Below the pieces are notes generated by a model. The model ran no database searches and was not told the DNA's origin. It worked only from the letters and a program-made list of their open reading frames with translations. Shown one piece after another: positions 38,101 through 46,330 of a stretch of 64,000 nt of DNA (the stretch's first letter is position 1; each line of letters starts with the position of its first letter). The translations under genes were made by a program, and so were the position numbers. Origin of the DNA: Nannocystis sp. (lineage in GTDB: Bacteria; Myxococcota_A; Polyangia; Nannocystales; Nannocystaceae); assembly GCF_016714285.1 (NCBI RefSeq), contig NZ_JADJNN010000001.1, positions 248,001 to 312,000 of the forward strand, written 5' to 3'.

Positions 38101-39382
38101 CGGCCCAGGTGTGACGCTTGCGGGCGAGGTCGCTGCGCTGCAGGTAGAGCAGCGTCCACAGCTCCTTGCGGTTGCCGAACTCGCGCGACTGCCAGTGCAC
38201 GAACGGAAACACCGAGCGGTGCACCAGGCCCTTGGCCTTGTCCGCGCCGCCGACATAGAAGGGCAGGCCCACGGTCGTGCGCGTGACCCCCTGCGTCAGC
38301 TGAAGAAACAGCGGCGCGCCGACGAAGTAGCGCAGGTCGTTGAGCGGGTCGGCGTCGGTGGTGTTCTTGTGCCCGTACCAGAACAGGATCGCGTCGAAGC
38401 CCCGCAGGCTGTCGGGCGTCTTCTGGTGGTAGTGGAAGGGGACGACGACGAGGTTCTTGACCTGCTTGTTGCCCCACCGCCACACGAAGGGGAACTGGCC
38501 GAAGTTGTACTGCTCGCCGGTCCGCTTGTAGCCCATGAGCAGCGCGGCGGCGGCCCACGCCGAGGTGCGCTCAGAGAAGGAGCCGAAGAACAGCGCCGCC
38601 GGTGCGAGGTAGCGCCGCTTCTGCGCCCGCTTGCTGTACCAGCCGATCGTCAGCGACAGATCGAAGTGGGCCAGCTTCTCCGGGTTGTTGGCCCCGCCGC
38701 TGCGGTGAAAGCCGAACGGCGGCAGGGTCAACGCGCGCGTGCGGTGGGTCGTCCAGGTGCGGTCGATCCAGAACGGCGGCACGCTCTTGCCGCGGACGAA
38801 GCGCGAGGGTCCGGTCTCCACCGGCGCGAGCGGCTGGGTCGACGGCGGCGGCCCCGACTCGCTCGGCAAGGCCCGCTCCATCTCGGCGGCCGAGGGCCCA
38901 CTCGCGGGCTCGTCCTCCGCGGGCGCCGCCTCGAGCGCCGCCGCGGCCTGGTCCGGCACGGGCGCCGCGTTCGGCCGCGGGATCACGCGCGGTCCGCCCG
39001 GCGTCGCCGCGCTCGCGTCAGCATCCGCGTCGGGCTCCGCGGTTGTCGGCGTCGCCACGCTGCTGTCTGAAGGGACAGGTGAGCTGGCCTTTGGGTCAGC
39101 CTCGCCGCCTTGCAGTTGTGCACCGGCGACAGGCTCGCTGCTCGGGGCGCGCCGCGGCGTGCGGGTCGGCGGTCCGATCAGCGGAGCGACCCCGCCGCCG
39201 CGGAAGAAGGCCCGGAAGGTCGCGTCGAAGCCGAGGCCGCCGTCGGCCGCGCGTGCGAGCGTCGGCGTGCACACGAGCCCCAGCACCGCGAGCCCCCACA
39301 GCGCCGTGCAACGGAGCTCAGGCGTGGCGACGCGGCCCCCGATTCGTGGAGCTCCGCACGCGATGGGCTCAGAGGCATCCAC
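35141..39382 (-). CDS. Large exported protein with about 45 short beta-type repeats, unknown family
   Basis: The product is 1,413 residues from a GTG at 39382. A signal peptide core (CTALWGLAVLGLVCTPTLARA, residues 25-45) predicts export with cleavage after ARA. Residues 70-195 are a disordered Pro/Ala/Ser/Glu linker. From about 195 to 1,275 the chain is a continuous series of 20-25-residue units, each with a hydrophobic strand centred on Pro (VLPPLF, VTPLFWRF, LFPLFYRR, FPLYWQF, VPFHYHQ) followed by a charged Arg/Lys/Asp turn. The last ~135 residues are a Lys/Arg/Ala helix and a Pro/Ser/Thr tail. Alternating aromatic-hydrophobic strands and polar turns suggest a large beta structure (barrel, propeller or solenoid) in the envelope. 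I know no family with this pattern. It has its own TTGACA promoter and stands alone. Confidence 0.85.
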   Translation of the reverse strand: MDASEPIACGAPRIGGRVATPELRCTALWGLAVLGLVCTPTLARAADGGLGFDATFRAFFRGGGVAPLIGPPTRTPRRAPSSEPVAGAQLQGGEADPKASSPVPSDSSVATPTTAEPDADADASAATPGGPRVIPRPNAAPVPDQAAAALEAAPAEDEPASGPSAAEMERALPSESGPPPSTQPLAPVETGPSRFVRGKSVPPFWIDRTWTTHRTRALTLPPFGFHRSGGANNPEKLAHFDLSLTIGWYSKRAQKRRYLAPAALFFGSFSERTSAWAAAALLMGYKRTGEQYNFGQFPFVWRWGNKQVKNLVVVPFHYHQKTPDSLRGFDAILFWYGHKNTTDADPLNDLRYFVGAPLFLQLTQGVTRTTVGLPFYVGGADKAKGLVHRSVFPFVHWQSREFGNRKELWTLLYLQRSDLARKRHTWAVPPLLSFQQDTPERALLSVTPLVWRSVDKIKGSTAWAAFPWVSYRDPDQRNRVLFPLYWQFDDLRTGARTAFVFPLGGGTRRPGGAWGMVLPPLLTVARHDPKGRSFQVVTPLFWRFRDRTAYAGQGSQQVVLPPLFVYNQQGPRRDVAALPLLSFFGRDATRRYQVLAPLLFGHVLETDRARWHDTWVAGPVYVKRTIPGWHAGLMPVAAFGRDDVLRYTVLPPLLFGDVTYVKEQRRLTISPLFARSKSPDQRTIGVLNLFWDVKRKGDERHSVLFPLFYRRQHADRVLTITPLGGGLRTKDRSTWMATPLLYGASDRSGPAAQRRRSFGLVPLVFYDRRPQDGGVARNLVAAPLFAFHRAPAEDLDMWSPLVWRTATRGEKPRKNLAVVPLYFRQRQPGGIDLDAGLALPFFYSRDRDRHTHTLIAGPFFHRLSRKSLHTGIVPLAWWMDSSTQRRLVSLPIVVHFKNKQTLEHTTIAVPFWFDRRRANGRRTWVALPFVIGTKGQHNFTRFSLLPPGFVDAHRLGKNFRFTGFAPLLFRHQKCGFREEDDDRCRYTLWGSFPLFLAGRDGLGRRTHGALGLYYFDKDKGGTRFYTLLGGANVRPKERLTWYALNVGRTVTRTHATTVVFPLFFRKAHRSEDRSTTVVLPPLYVGRRKEEYRWFEAGLLFWNFRRPHKVTTAVAPPIFFTSHAYAEKRMTWTIPLFLRSNNWAKDRSLTIVPPGLVVQRRNGEDQSWVQFPLLWHIERGENSGTVGAALWWDVRRKKTITQVIPALMVRHVNKAGDALNVVGPGLGWWTRKHGKAEGLHWRALFGLIGGGNEAGKRYFSLFGGRIALKPRPVWESRRGKLRAEKQRRAAEAAAAKQETAPTRPAAPGRSLVPVETKPAPAKPGNGPATGPATPPATPPAGASTAAPVPAETAPVATPASTPATPATPWSGASPLGRPGVSTASPASSPASSPPASSPPATPSATPPSSSPPGR
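39063..39078. repeat. Dispersed palindrome, copy in the linker of the 1,413-residue protein
   Basis: CTGTCT-GAAG-GGACAG matches the TGTCC-N4-GGACA family with one arm mismatch. It encodes part of the disordered N-terminal linker (residues about 102-106, VPSDS). Confidence 0.5.
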
Positions 39383-39393
39383 GGGCCGGGAGG

Positions 39394-39422
39394 GGATAGC
39401 GAATCCTCGTTTGCCGTGTCAA
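39394..39422 (-). promoter_or_regulatory. Promoter of the 1,413-residue protein gene
   Basis: On the minus strand TTGACA (39422-39417), a 17-bp spacer and CTATCC (39399-39394) lie just before the GTG start at 39382. The predicted start of transcription falls within about 5-8 bases of the GTG, so the mRNA may be nearly leaderless. The -35 is a perfect consensus; the -10 is moderate. Confidence 0.55.
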
Positions 39423-39472
39423 CCCTGGCCAGTCGGCCACGACCTCACGCGGCGACGCGACCAGCGGCCGGT

Positions 39473-39501
39473 TTGACTTCGCCGGGCCACGGCGCTATGG
39501 C
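39473..39501 (+). promoter_or_regulatory. Promoter of the DUF177-rpmF-plsX-fab block
   Basis: TTGACT (39473-39478), a 17-bp spacer and TATGGC (39496-39501) lie 28 bp ahead of the DUF177 ATG at 39530. The in-frame ATG at 39497 would lie within the -10 element, which argues for the downstream start. It is back to back with the minus-strand promoter at 39394-39422. Confidence 0.5.
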
Positions 39502-39529
39502 AGCATCCCCTTGGCCCTGGTGGCCTGCT

Positions 39530-40348
39530 ATGGCACGCGACGCGACAGACCGAGAATTGGACCGAGAGCTGGCCGCCGACCTCAACCTCGATCTCGTCGC
39601 CCTCGCACGCGGCGGGCCCGGGCCCTACCGCGTCCAGGCGCAGCTCCCGGTCGCCTGGATCGCCGCCCGCCTCGCCCACACCGACGCAGAGATCCAGCGT
39701 CCGGCGCGGGTCGACCTCGAGGTCACCGTGATCGGCGAGGGGGCCAGCGTCCTGGTCCGCGGCGCCCTGCACCTCGAATTCACGGTCCCGTGCGCTCGCT
39801 GCCTCGAGCCTGCCCTGGTGCCCGCCGGCAGCGATCTGTGCGTGCACTACGTCCGTGGTGCCGCCCACAGCGCCCGCGGTGACGGCGACGAGGACGGCGA
39901 CGAGGTCGACGCCACGGCGCCCGACGAGCGCAGCTTCGCCGGCAACCACGTCGACCTGCGGCCGATGCTCGAGGAGCAGATCCTGGTCGCCTACCCGATC
40001 CGTGCCCTGTGCGGCCGCGGCGAGGACTGTCTGGGTCTGTGCATGCACTGCGGCGCCAACCTCAACGAGCAGGCGCCCGGCGAACGCTGCGCAGCGTGCG
40101 GTCAGCCCGGAGCCCGCGTCCCCGTCGTCAACGCGCCGGGTCACGCCGAGGGGGACGACGACGAGGATGCGGAGCAGCACGCCGGCTCCGGGAATGTCAG
40201 CGCCGCAGCTCCAGTAGTAGAAGGTTTCGCCGCCGAGGACTCCCCGTGGAAGCAGGCGCTCCGCGGCCTCAAGGGCCTCGGCCTCGACGCGGCGAGCGGC
40301 TCGCCCCAGTCGCCGAACGGCAAGCCGCGCAAGAAACCACCCAACTGA
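39530..40348 (+). CDS. DUF177 (YceD-type) 23S rRNA accumulation protein
   Basis: This is the DUF177 family protein that almost always precedes rpmF and supports 23S rRNA/large-subunit accumulation. Signatures are LEFTVPCARCLEPALVP (CxRCL motif, middle), DLRPMLEEQILVAYPIRALC and DCLGLCMHCGANLNE. Four or more Cys (CGRGEDC, CMHC, CAAC) could bind zinc. At 272 residues it is about 100 longer than typical members. The extra length comes from an acidic insert (DGDEDGDEVDATAPDE) and an acidic C-terminal linker before the DSPWKQALRGLKGL ending. ATG 39530 is favoured over ATG 39497 by the promoter position. Confidence 0.88.
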   Translation: MARDATDRELDRELAADLNLDLVALARGGPGPYRVQAQLPVAWIAARLAHTDAEIQRPARVDLEVTVIGEGASVLVRGALHLEFTVPCARCLEPALVPAGSDLCVHYVRGAAHSARGDGDEDGDEVDATAPDERSFAGNHVDLRPMLEEQILVAYPIRALCGRGEDCLGLCMHCGANLNEQAPGERCAACGQPGARVPVVNAPGHAEGDDDEDAEQHAGSGNVSAAAPVVEGFAAEDSPWKQALRGLKGLGLDAASGSPQSPNGKPRKKPPN

Positions 40349-40461
40349 TCACGATCTCGTCAGCCAATCTGCGGGCGATCGGCCAGCCGCGATCTGGACC
40401 TTGAGAATCCGCATTCACAGCGCCCAGGCCCTCCACTCCCGCAATTCGCCGCCCCACGCGC

Positions 40462-40501
40462 CATCTGGCCCATCTGGCCCATGTCTGGCCCATGTCTGGC
40501 C
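40462..40501 (+). repeat. Short tandem repeats upstream of rpmF
   Basis: Two 9-bp copies of CATCTGGCC (40462-40470, 40471-40479) are followed by two 11-bp copies of CATGTCTGGCC (40480-40490, 40491-40501). They lie in the 245-bp gap between DUF177 and rpmF. The same gap holds an A10 tract (40525-40534). Otherwise I see no gene in it; a promoter for rpmF with the A-tract as an UP-like element is possible. Confidence 0.75.
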
Positions 40502-40593
40502 CGGCAAGAAAACCCTGCCTGGCGAAAAAAAAAACTACCCGTTCGGCAAAAGTCGCTATCCTCCCGCCCCTCCGCTAACCCGGTTACCTCGCC

Positions 40594-40779
40594 ATGGCCG
40601 TCCCGAAGAAGAAGCAATCCCAATCCCGCCGCGACATGCGTCGCGCCAACCACGACAAGCGCGATCCGCCGACGCTCGTCACCTGCTCGAACTGCGAGGA
40701 GAAGGCCCTCAGCCACCGCGTGTGCCCCGCCTGCGGGTTCTACAAGGGGCGCCAGCTGATCGCGGTGGCTCAGGAGTAG
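40594..40779 (+). CDS. rpmF: Ribosomal protein bL32, zinc-binding form
   Basis: This is a 61-residue large-subunit protein. The N-terminus MAVPKKKQSQSRRDMRRANHD is canonical, and the zinc ribbon CSNC...CPAC is intact, so this is the Zn-containing (C+) paralogue type. It is placed between DUF177 and plsX, as in many bacteria. The preceding gap is long for this operon (245 bp), suggesting an internal promoter. Confidence 0.98.
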   Translation: MAVPKKKQSQSRRDMRRANHDKRDPPTLVTCSNCEEKALSHRVCPACGFYKGRQLIAVAQE

Positions 40780-40810
40780 TTCGCCGAGCCCCTCGGAGGA
40801 TCCGGGCCGC

Positions 40811-41878
40811 GTGCCGACGACCATCGCACTGGACGCCTTCGGCGGCGACGATTGCCCCAACCCCGAGGTCGACGCCGCGCTCCTGGCCGCGCGCGACGGC
40901 ATGCCGGTCATCCTCGTGGGTGACCGCGACAAGCTAGCCGCCGCGCTGGCCCGGCGTGGGCTGCATCTGAGCGACAATCGTGCGCCCGACATTCCGCTGC
41001 GGGTGCACCACGCGTCGGAGCTCATCACCATGGACGACGCACCGTCCAAGGTGGTGCGCAACAAGACCGACGCGTCGATGCTCATCTGCTTCGATCTGGT
41101 CAAGCAAGGCCAGGCCCAGGCCGTCGTCTCGGCTGGCAACTCGGGCGCCATGCTGGCCTGCGGCCTGCTGAAGTACGGCCGTATCAAGGGCATCGATCGG
41201 CCGGCGATCAGCGCCACGATCCCGCGGATGCGCGGCCAGTGCCTGCTCCTCGACGTCGGCGCCAACGTCGAGTGCAAGACCATCAACCTGGTCCAGTTCG
41301 CCGTGCTCGGGGCGATCTTCGCCCGCGTCGCCCACGACGTGGCTCGCCCCCGCGTCGGCCTCCTGGCCAACGGCACGGAGGAGGGCAAGGGCACCGAGCT
41401 GACCCGCGCGGCCCACCGCGCCCTCGCGGCCCACCCCAGCGCCGACTTCGCCTACGTCGGCTATGTCGAGGGCAAGGACATCTTCCGCGACGATCGCTGC
41501 GATGTCGTCGTGACCGACGGCTTCACCGGCAACGTCGCGCTCAAGGTGATCGAGGCCACCGCGGTGTCCTTCGCCGGGCAGCTGCGCGCCGCGATCGGTG
41601 AGCGTACCCTCAGCAAGGTCGGCGCCCTGTTCATGCGCCCCGCGCTCGCCTTGTTCAAGCAGCGCCTGAACCCCGACAGCCACGGCGGCGCCCCGTTGCT
41701 CGGCGTCGACGGGGTCGCGATCATCAGTCACGGCGGCGCCAGCCCGACGGCGCTCTACAACGCCATCCGCCTGGCCACCCATCACGCCGCCCGCGATCTG
41801 ACGCCAGCCCTGCGCGCCGGCGTCGCGGCCCACAAGGACCTCTTCGCGGCGAGCAAGCGCGAGGCGGGCGGGGCCTAG
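40811..41878 (+). CDS. plsX: Phosphate acyltransferase PlsX
   Basis: PlsX converts acyl-ACP to acyl-phosphate for the PlsY step of phospholipid synthesis. The 355-residue product has the GTG start preceded by GGAGGA ten bases upstream. Family motifs are IALDAFGGDDCPN (normally DAMGGDxxP), VSAGNSGAMLACGL, LLDVGANVECK, GLLANGTEEGKGTEL and DGFTGNVALKVIEA. The length matches the family. It is the second gene of the lipid block after rpmF, and 77 bp separate it from fabD. Confidence 0.97.
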   Translation: MPTTIALDAFGGDDCPNPEVDAALLAARDGMPVILVGDRDKLAAALARRGLHLSDNRAPDIPLRVHHASELITMDDAPSKVVRNKTDASMLICFDLVKQGQAQAVVSAGNSGAMLACGLLKYGRIKGIDRPAISATIPRMRGQCLLLDVGANVECKTINLVQFAVLGAIFARVAHDVARPRVGLLANGTEEGKGTELTRAAHRALAAHPSADFAYVGYVEGKDIFRDDRCDVVVTDGFTGNVALKVIEATAVSFAGQLRAAIGERTLSKVGALFMRPALALFKQRLNPDSHGGAPLLGVDGVAIISHGGASPTALYNAIRLATHHAARDLTPALRAGVAAHKDLFAASKREAGGA

Positions 41879-41892
41879 TGTCCGATCGAACA

Positions 41893-41906
41893 TGTCCGCG
41901 GGGACA
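41893..41906. repeat. Dispersed palindrome, copy in the plsX-fabD gap
   Basis: TGTCC-GCGG-GGACA, extended by CA and G at the ends, lies 15 bp after the plsX stop and 50 bp before the fabD start. It is the same motif type as at 35,119, 46,393 and 49,426. Confidence 0.55.
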
Positions 41907-41955
41907 GCCCGCGAGCTCCGGCGGCTATCGCCGACGTCCCCTATCGAGGTGAGCG

Positions 41956-42894
41956 ATGAGCGATCTGTTGGCCTTCGTGTTCCCGGGTCAGGGCAGCCAG
42001 AAGGCGGGCATGGGCGCCGCCCTGGCCGCCGAGTTCCCCGCCGCGCGGCGGATCTTCGCGGCCGCCGACGAGGCGCTCGGCGAGCCGCTCTCGGCGCTGT
42101 GCTTCGACGGCCCGGACGAGCAGCTCGCCCTCACCGCCAACACCCAGCCCGCGATCCTCACCTGTTCGGTGGCGGCGTGGACCGTCGTGCGCGAGGAGCT
42201 CGGCCTCGTGCCAGGCGTGTGCCTCGGCCACAGCCTCGGTGAATTCTCGGCGCTGGTCGCCGCCGGTGCCCTCGACTTCGCCGACGCCGTGCGCCTGGTC
42301 CGCCTCCGCGGTCAGGCGATGCAGGAGGCGGTGCCCGCCGGCCTCGGCGCGATGGCGGCGGTCGTCGGCCTCGAGGCCGGGCCGCTGGCGACGTTGTGCG
42401 CCGAGGCCAGCGACGCCGGCGGCCAGGTCGACATCGCCAACGAGAACGGCGGCGGACAGATCGTCGTCGCCGGCCACGCGGAGGCCGTCACGCGCCTGAT
42501 CGCGGCGGTCAAGGCCCAGCGCGCCCGGGCGATCCTCCTCAATGTCTCGGCACCCTTCCACTGCTCGTTGATGCGGCCAGCCGCCGAGCGCGTCGCCGCG
42601 GCGCTCGAGCAGATCACGATTCACCCTCTGCGCGTGCCGGTGATCGCCAACGTCGACGCCGAGCCCAACCTCGAGCCCACACGCGTGAAAGACCTGCTCA
42701 TCCGACAGATCACCGGTCGCGTACGCTGGGAGGCGTCCGTGCGCAAGGCCGTGCACATGGGCGCCACGCGGTGTCTCGAGCTCGGCCACGGCAGAGTGCT
42801 CGCGGGCTTGATTAAACGCATAGCGCCTGAGCTGCCGACCCTGGCCGTCGGTTCTCCGGACGATATTCATGTGCTAAAGGTCGACGCCTCTTGA
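41956..42894 (+). CDS. fabD: Malonyl-CoA:ACP transacylase
   Basis: FabD loads malonyl groups onto ACP for fatty-acid elongation. The 312-residue product has FVFPGQGSQKAGMGAAL at the N-terminus, the active-site CLGHSLGEFSALVA (nucleophile Ser about residue 93), QEAVPAGLGAMAAVVG (Arg of the oxyanion site normally in 'LRGxxMQ', seen as VRLRGQAMQ) and VSAPFHCSLM with the catalytic His. The ATG is preceded by GAGGTGAG. The stop overlaps the TTG start of fabG. Confidence 0.97.
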   Translation: MSDLLAFVFPGQGSQKAGMGAALAAEFPAARRIFAAADEALGEPLSALCFDGPDEQLALTANTQPAILTCSVAAWTVVREELGLVPGVCLGHSLGEFSALVAAGALDFADAVRLVRLRGQAMQEAVPAGLGAMAAVVGLEAGPLATLCAEASDAGGQVDIANENGGGQIVVAGHAEAVTRLIAAVKAQRARAILLNVSAPFHCSLMRPAAERVAAALEQITIHPLRVPVIANVDAEPNLEPTRVKDLLIRQITGRVRWEASVRKAVHMGATRCLELGHGRVLAGLIKRIAPELPTLAVGSPDDIHVLKVDAS

Positions 42895-43697
42895 CCGAGC
42901 AAACCCATGCGAGCGCCGCAACTGCCAGCGACTCTTCGCTGGCCAGCCTGCTGCTCACCGGGCGCGTCGCCCTGGTCACTGGCGCCTCGCGGGGCATCGG
43001 CCGCGCCATCGCACGCACGCTCGCCGCCCGCGGCGCCGCGGTGGCCGTCAACTACAGCCAGCGCGAGGACGCGGCCCGTGAGCTCTGCGAGCAGATCGTC
43101 GCCGACGGCGGCAAAGCGATCGCCGTCGGCTTCGACGTAGCGAGCCCTGCTGCGGTCGACGCGGGCATCCAGCAGGTCATCGCCGCGCTCGGCGGTCTGC
43201 ACATCCTCGTCAACAACGCCGGCGTCTCGATCGACGCGCTGCTCATGCGCGCCAACCCGGACGACTTCTCCCGCCTCCTCGACATCAACCTCAAGGGCGC
43301 CTTCCTCTGCTCCAAGGCCGCCGCGCGCCATCTGCTGCGCGCCCGCGCGGACGGTCGCATCATCAACATCAGCAGCGTCGTCGGCGAGCAGGGCAACGCC
43401 GGCCAGGCGATGTACGCCGCCGCCAAGGCCGGCGTCCTCGGCCTTACCAAGTCGCTCGCGCGTGAGCTGGCCAGCCGCGGCGTCACCGTCAACGCCGTCA
43501 CGCCTGGCTTCATCGACACCGACATGACCGCGGCGGCGCTCAAGGGCGACGCCCGCGAGGCGCTCCTCAAGCAGATTCCGCTGGCCCGCATCGGTCGCCC
43601 CGAGGAGGTCGCCGAGGCGGTCGCCTTCCTCGCTGCTCCCGCGGCCAGCTACATCACCGGCCACGTCTTGCGGGTCAACGGCGGCCTGCACATCTAA
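42891..43697 (+). CDS. fabG: 3-oxoacyl-ACP reductase
   Basis: FabG is the NADPH-dependent SDR ketoreductase of the elongation cycle. The 268-residue product has a TTG start overlapping the fabD stop (TTGA), and about 22 extra N-terminal residues before GRVALVTGASRGIGRAIA (nucleotide-binding TGxxxGIG). The catalytic tetrad is visible as NNAGVS, INISSVVGEQG (Ser) and AMYAAAKAG (Tyr-x3-Lys). GFIDTDM and YITGHVLRVNGGLHI complete the family pattern. The Ser/Ala-rich extension is unusual but short. Confidence 0.96.
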   Translation: MTEQTHASAATASDSSLASLLLTGRVALVTGASRGIGRAIARTLAARGAAVAVNYSQREDAARELCEQIVADGGKAIAVGFDVASPAAVDAGIQQVIAALGGLHILVNNAGVSIDALLMRANPDDFSRLLDINLKGAFLCSKAAARHLLRARADGRIINISSVVGEQGNAGQAMYAAAKAGVLGLTKSLARELASRGVTVNAVTPGFIDTDMTAAALKGDAREALLKQIPLARIGRPEEVAEAVAFLAAPAASYITGHVLRVNGGLHI

Positions 43698-43751
43698 ACA
43701 CTCCCGCACCGGAACACGCTCCCGCCTGGGGCTCCAAGAGGAAATCAAGCC

Positions 43752-43997
43752 ATGAACGCCAAGGACATTCATCAACAGGTCAGCGAGATCATCGCCGACC
43801 AGCTCGACGTACAGTGCGAGGACGTCACTCCCGACAAGAGCTTCACCGAGGACCTCGGCGCCGACTCGCTGGCCATCGTCGAGCTGGTGCTGGCCCTCGA
43901 GGAGAAGTTCGACGTCAAGATCCCGGACGACGAGGTCGACAGGATCAAGACCGTCGGGGACGCCGTCAAGTTCATCGTCGACCACACCAAGGCGTGA
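43752..43997 (+). CDS. acpP: Acyl carrier protein
   Basis: This is an 81-residue acidic carrier protein. DLGADSLAIVEL holds the phosphopantetheine attachment Ser39. The N-terminal helix (IHQQVSEIIADQLDV) and the C-terminal VGDAVKFIVDHTKA are typical. AAGAGGAA precedes the ATG. It sits between fabG and fabF in the canonical order. Confidence 0.98.
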   Translation: MNAKDIHQQVSEIIADQLDVQCEDVTPDKSFTEDLGADSLAIVELVLALEEKFDVKIPDDEVDRIKTVGDAVKFIVDHTKA

Positions 43998-44020
43998 GCC
44001 TGGTCGGGCGAGAGGTCGCC

Positions 44021-45268
<1,248 letters not shown>

Positions 45269-45271
45269 CCG

Positions 45272-45718
45272 ATGGCCCGTCTCCACATCGGCAGCGACCA
45301 CGCAGCGATCGAGCTCCGCCACGAGCTCGTCGCCGCGGCGCTGGCCGCCGGCCACACCGTGGTGAGCGAGCTCGGCCCGGGTGATCCCGGCGACTCGATC
45401 GACTACCCGGACATCGCCGCGCAGGTCTGCGAGCGCGTCCACAGCGACCCCGGCACCCTCGGCGTGCTCGTGTGCGGCACCGGTCAGGGCATGGCGATGG
45501 CGGCGAACAAGCACGCAGGCATCCGCGCCGCGGTCGTGCTCGACTGCTTCAGCGCCCGCATGGCCCGCGAGCACAACGACGCCAACGTCCTGTGCCTCGG
45601 CGCCCGCGTGGTCGGGCCTGGGCTCGCGCGCCTCCTCCTCCAGACCTTCCTCTCGACCCAGTTCGCGGGCGGCCGACACGCCCGCAGGGTCGCCAAGATC
45701 GACGCCTCGGGGAGCTAG
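45272..45718 (+). CDS. rpiB: Ribose-5-phosphate isomerase B
   Basis: RpiB interconverts ribose-5-P and ribulose-5-P. It has 148 residues with the family pattern LHIGSDHAAIELR, DYPDIAAQV, VLVCGTGQGMAMAANK (catalytic Cys and anion loop) and AREHNDANVLCLGARVVG. Ribulose-5-P is the substrate of the RibB domain encoded three genes downstream, and ribose-5-P feeds nucleotide synthesis, which fits its place before nrdR and the rib genes. The spacing is 3 bp on both sides. Confidence 0.96.
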   Translation: MARLHIGSDHAAIELRHELVAAALAAGHTVVSELGPGDPGDSIDYPDIAAQVCERVHSDPGTLGVLVCGTGQGMAMAANKHAGIRAAVVLDCFSARMAREHNDANVLCLGARVVGPGLARLLLQTFLSTQFAGGRHARRVAKIDASGS

Positions 45719-45721
45719 CGG

Positions 45722-46330
45722 ATGCTCTGTCCGGTCTGCCGCGGCGCGAACATCAAGGTGCTCGACTCCCGCGACAGCCGCGACGGCGTGGCGATCCGCC
45801 GCCGCCGCGCCTGCTCCGACTGCGCCCATCGCTTCACCACCTACGAGCGCATCGAGACCAGCCTGCCGGTCGTCGTCAAGCGCAACGGCGGCAAGCAGGC
45901 CTTCGACCGCAACAAGATCCTCGCCGGCCTCAAGCTCGCCTGTCGCAAGCGCCCGGTCGAGGACGAGCAGCTCGAGATGATCGTCGCCGCCGTCGAGCTG
46001 TGGGCCGCCACCCGCGGTGAGCGCGAGATCCAGGCCGAGGAGATCGGCGAGCGCATCATGCAGCACCTGCACGTGCTCGACCCCGTCGCCTACGTCCGCT
46101 TCGTCTCCGTCTACCGCAGCTTCGACTCCGTCCAGGCCTTCTCGCACCTCCTCAACGAGATGGAGAAGGCCGCCCAGGCCAACCCCGAGGGCCAGCGCAC
46201 GCTGTTCGAGATCGACGCCCGCGGGCACATCCAGCTGACCCCGCGGCCCGAGGACCTCGGCGAGCCCAGCGGCGAGGTGACGCCCGAGCTGGCCGGTGAG
46301 CTGGCCGGGGAGCCCGGCGATGCCACCTGA
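45722..46330 (+). CDS. nrdR: Transcriptional repressor NrdR with C-terminal extension
   Basis: NrdR is a nucleotide-sensing repressor of ribonucleotide reductase genes. A zinc ribbon (CPVC at residues 3-6 and CSDC near 31) precedes an ATP-cone (VVKRNGGKQAFDRNKILAGLKLACRKRPV), ending VAYVRFVSVYRSFDS. The usual length is about 150; here it is 202, with an extra C-terminal ~45 residues rich in Glu/Pro/Gly. The rib association downstream is common for nrdR. The 3' end overlaps ribD by 11 bp. Confidence 0.96.
   Translation: MLCPVCRGANIKVLDSRDSRDGVAIRRRRACSDCAHRFTTYERIETSLPVVVKRNGGKQAFDRNKILAGLKLACRKRPVEDEQLEMIVAAVELWAATRGEREIQAEEIGERIMQHLHVLDPVAYVRFVSVYRSFDSVQAFSHLLNEMEKAAQANPEGQRTLFEIDARGHIQLTPRPEDLGEPSGEVTPELAGELAGEPGDAT

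Noticed and set aside
40504..40534. Intrinsic terminator (imperfect stem followed by A10)
   Set aside because: The run is A on the plus strand and precedes the stem on the minus strand, so neither direction has the required U-tract after the hairpin.
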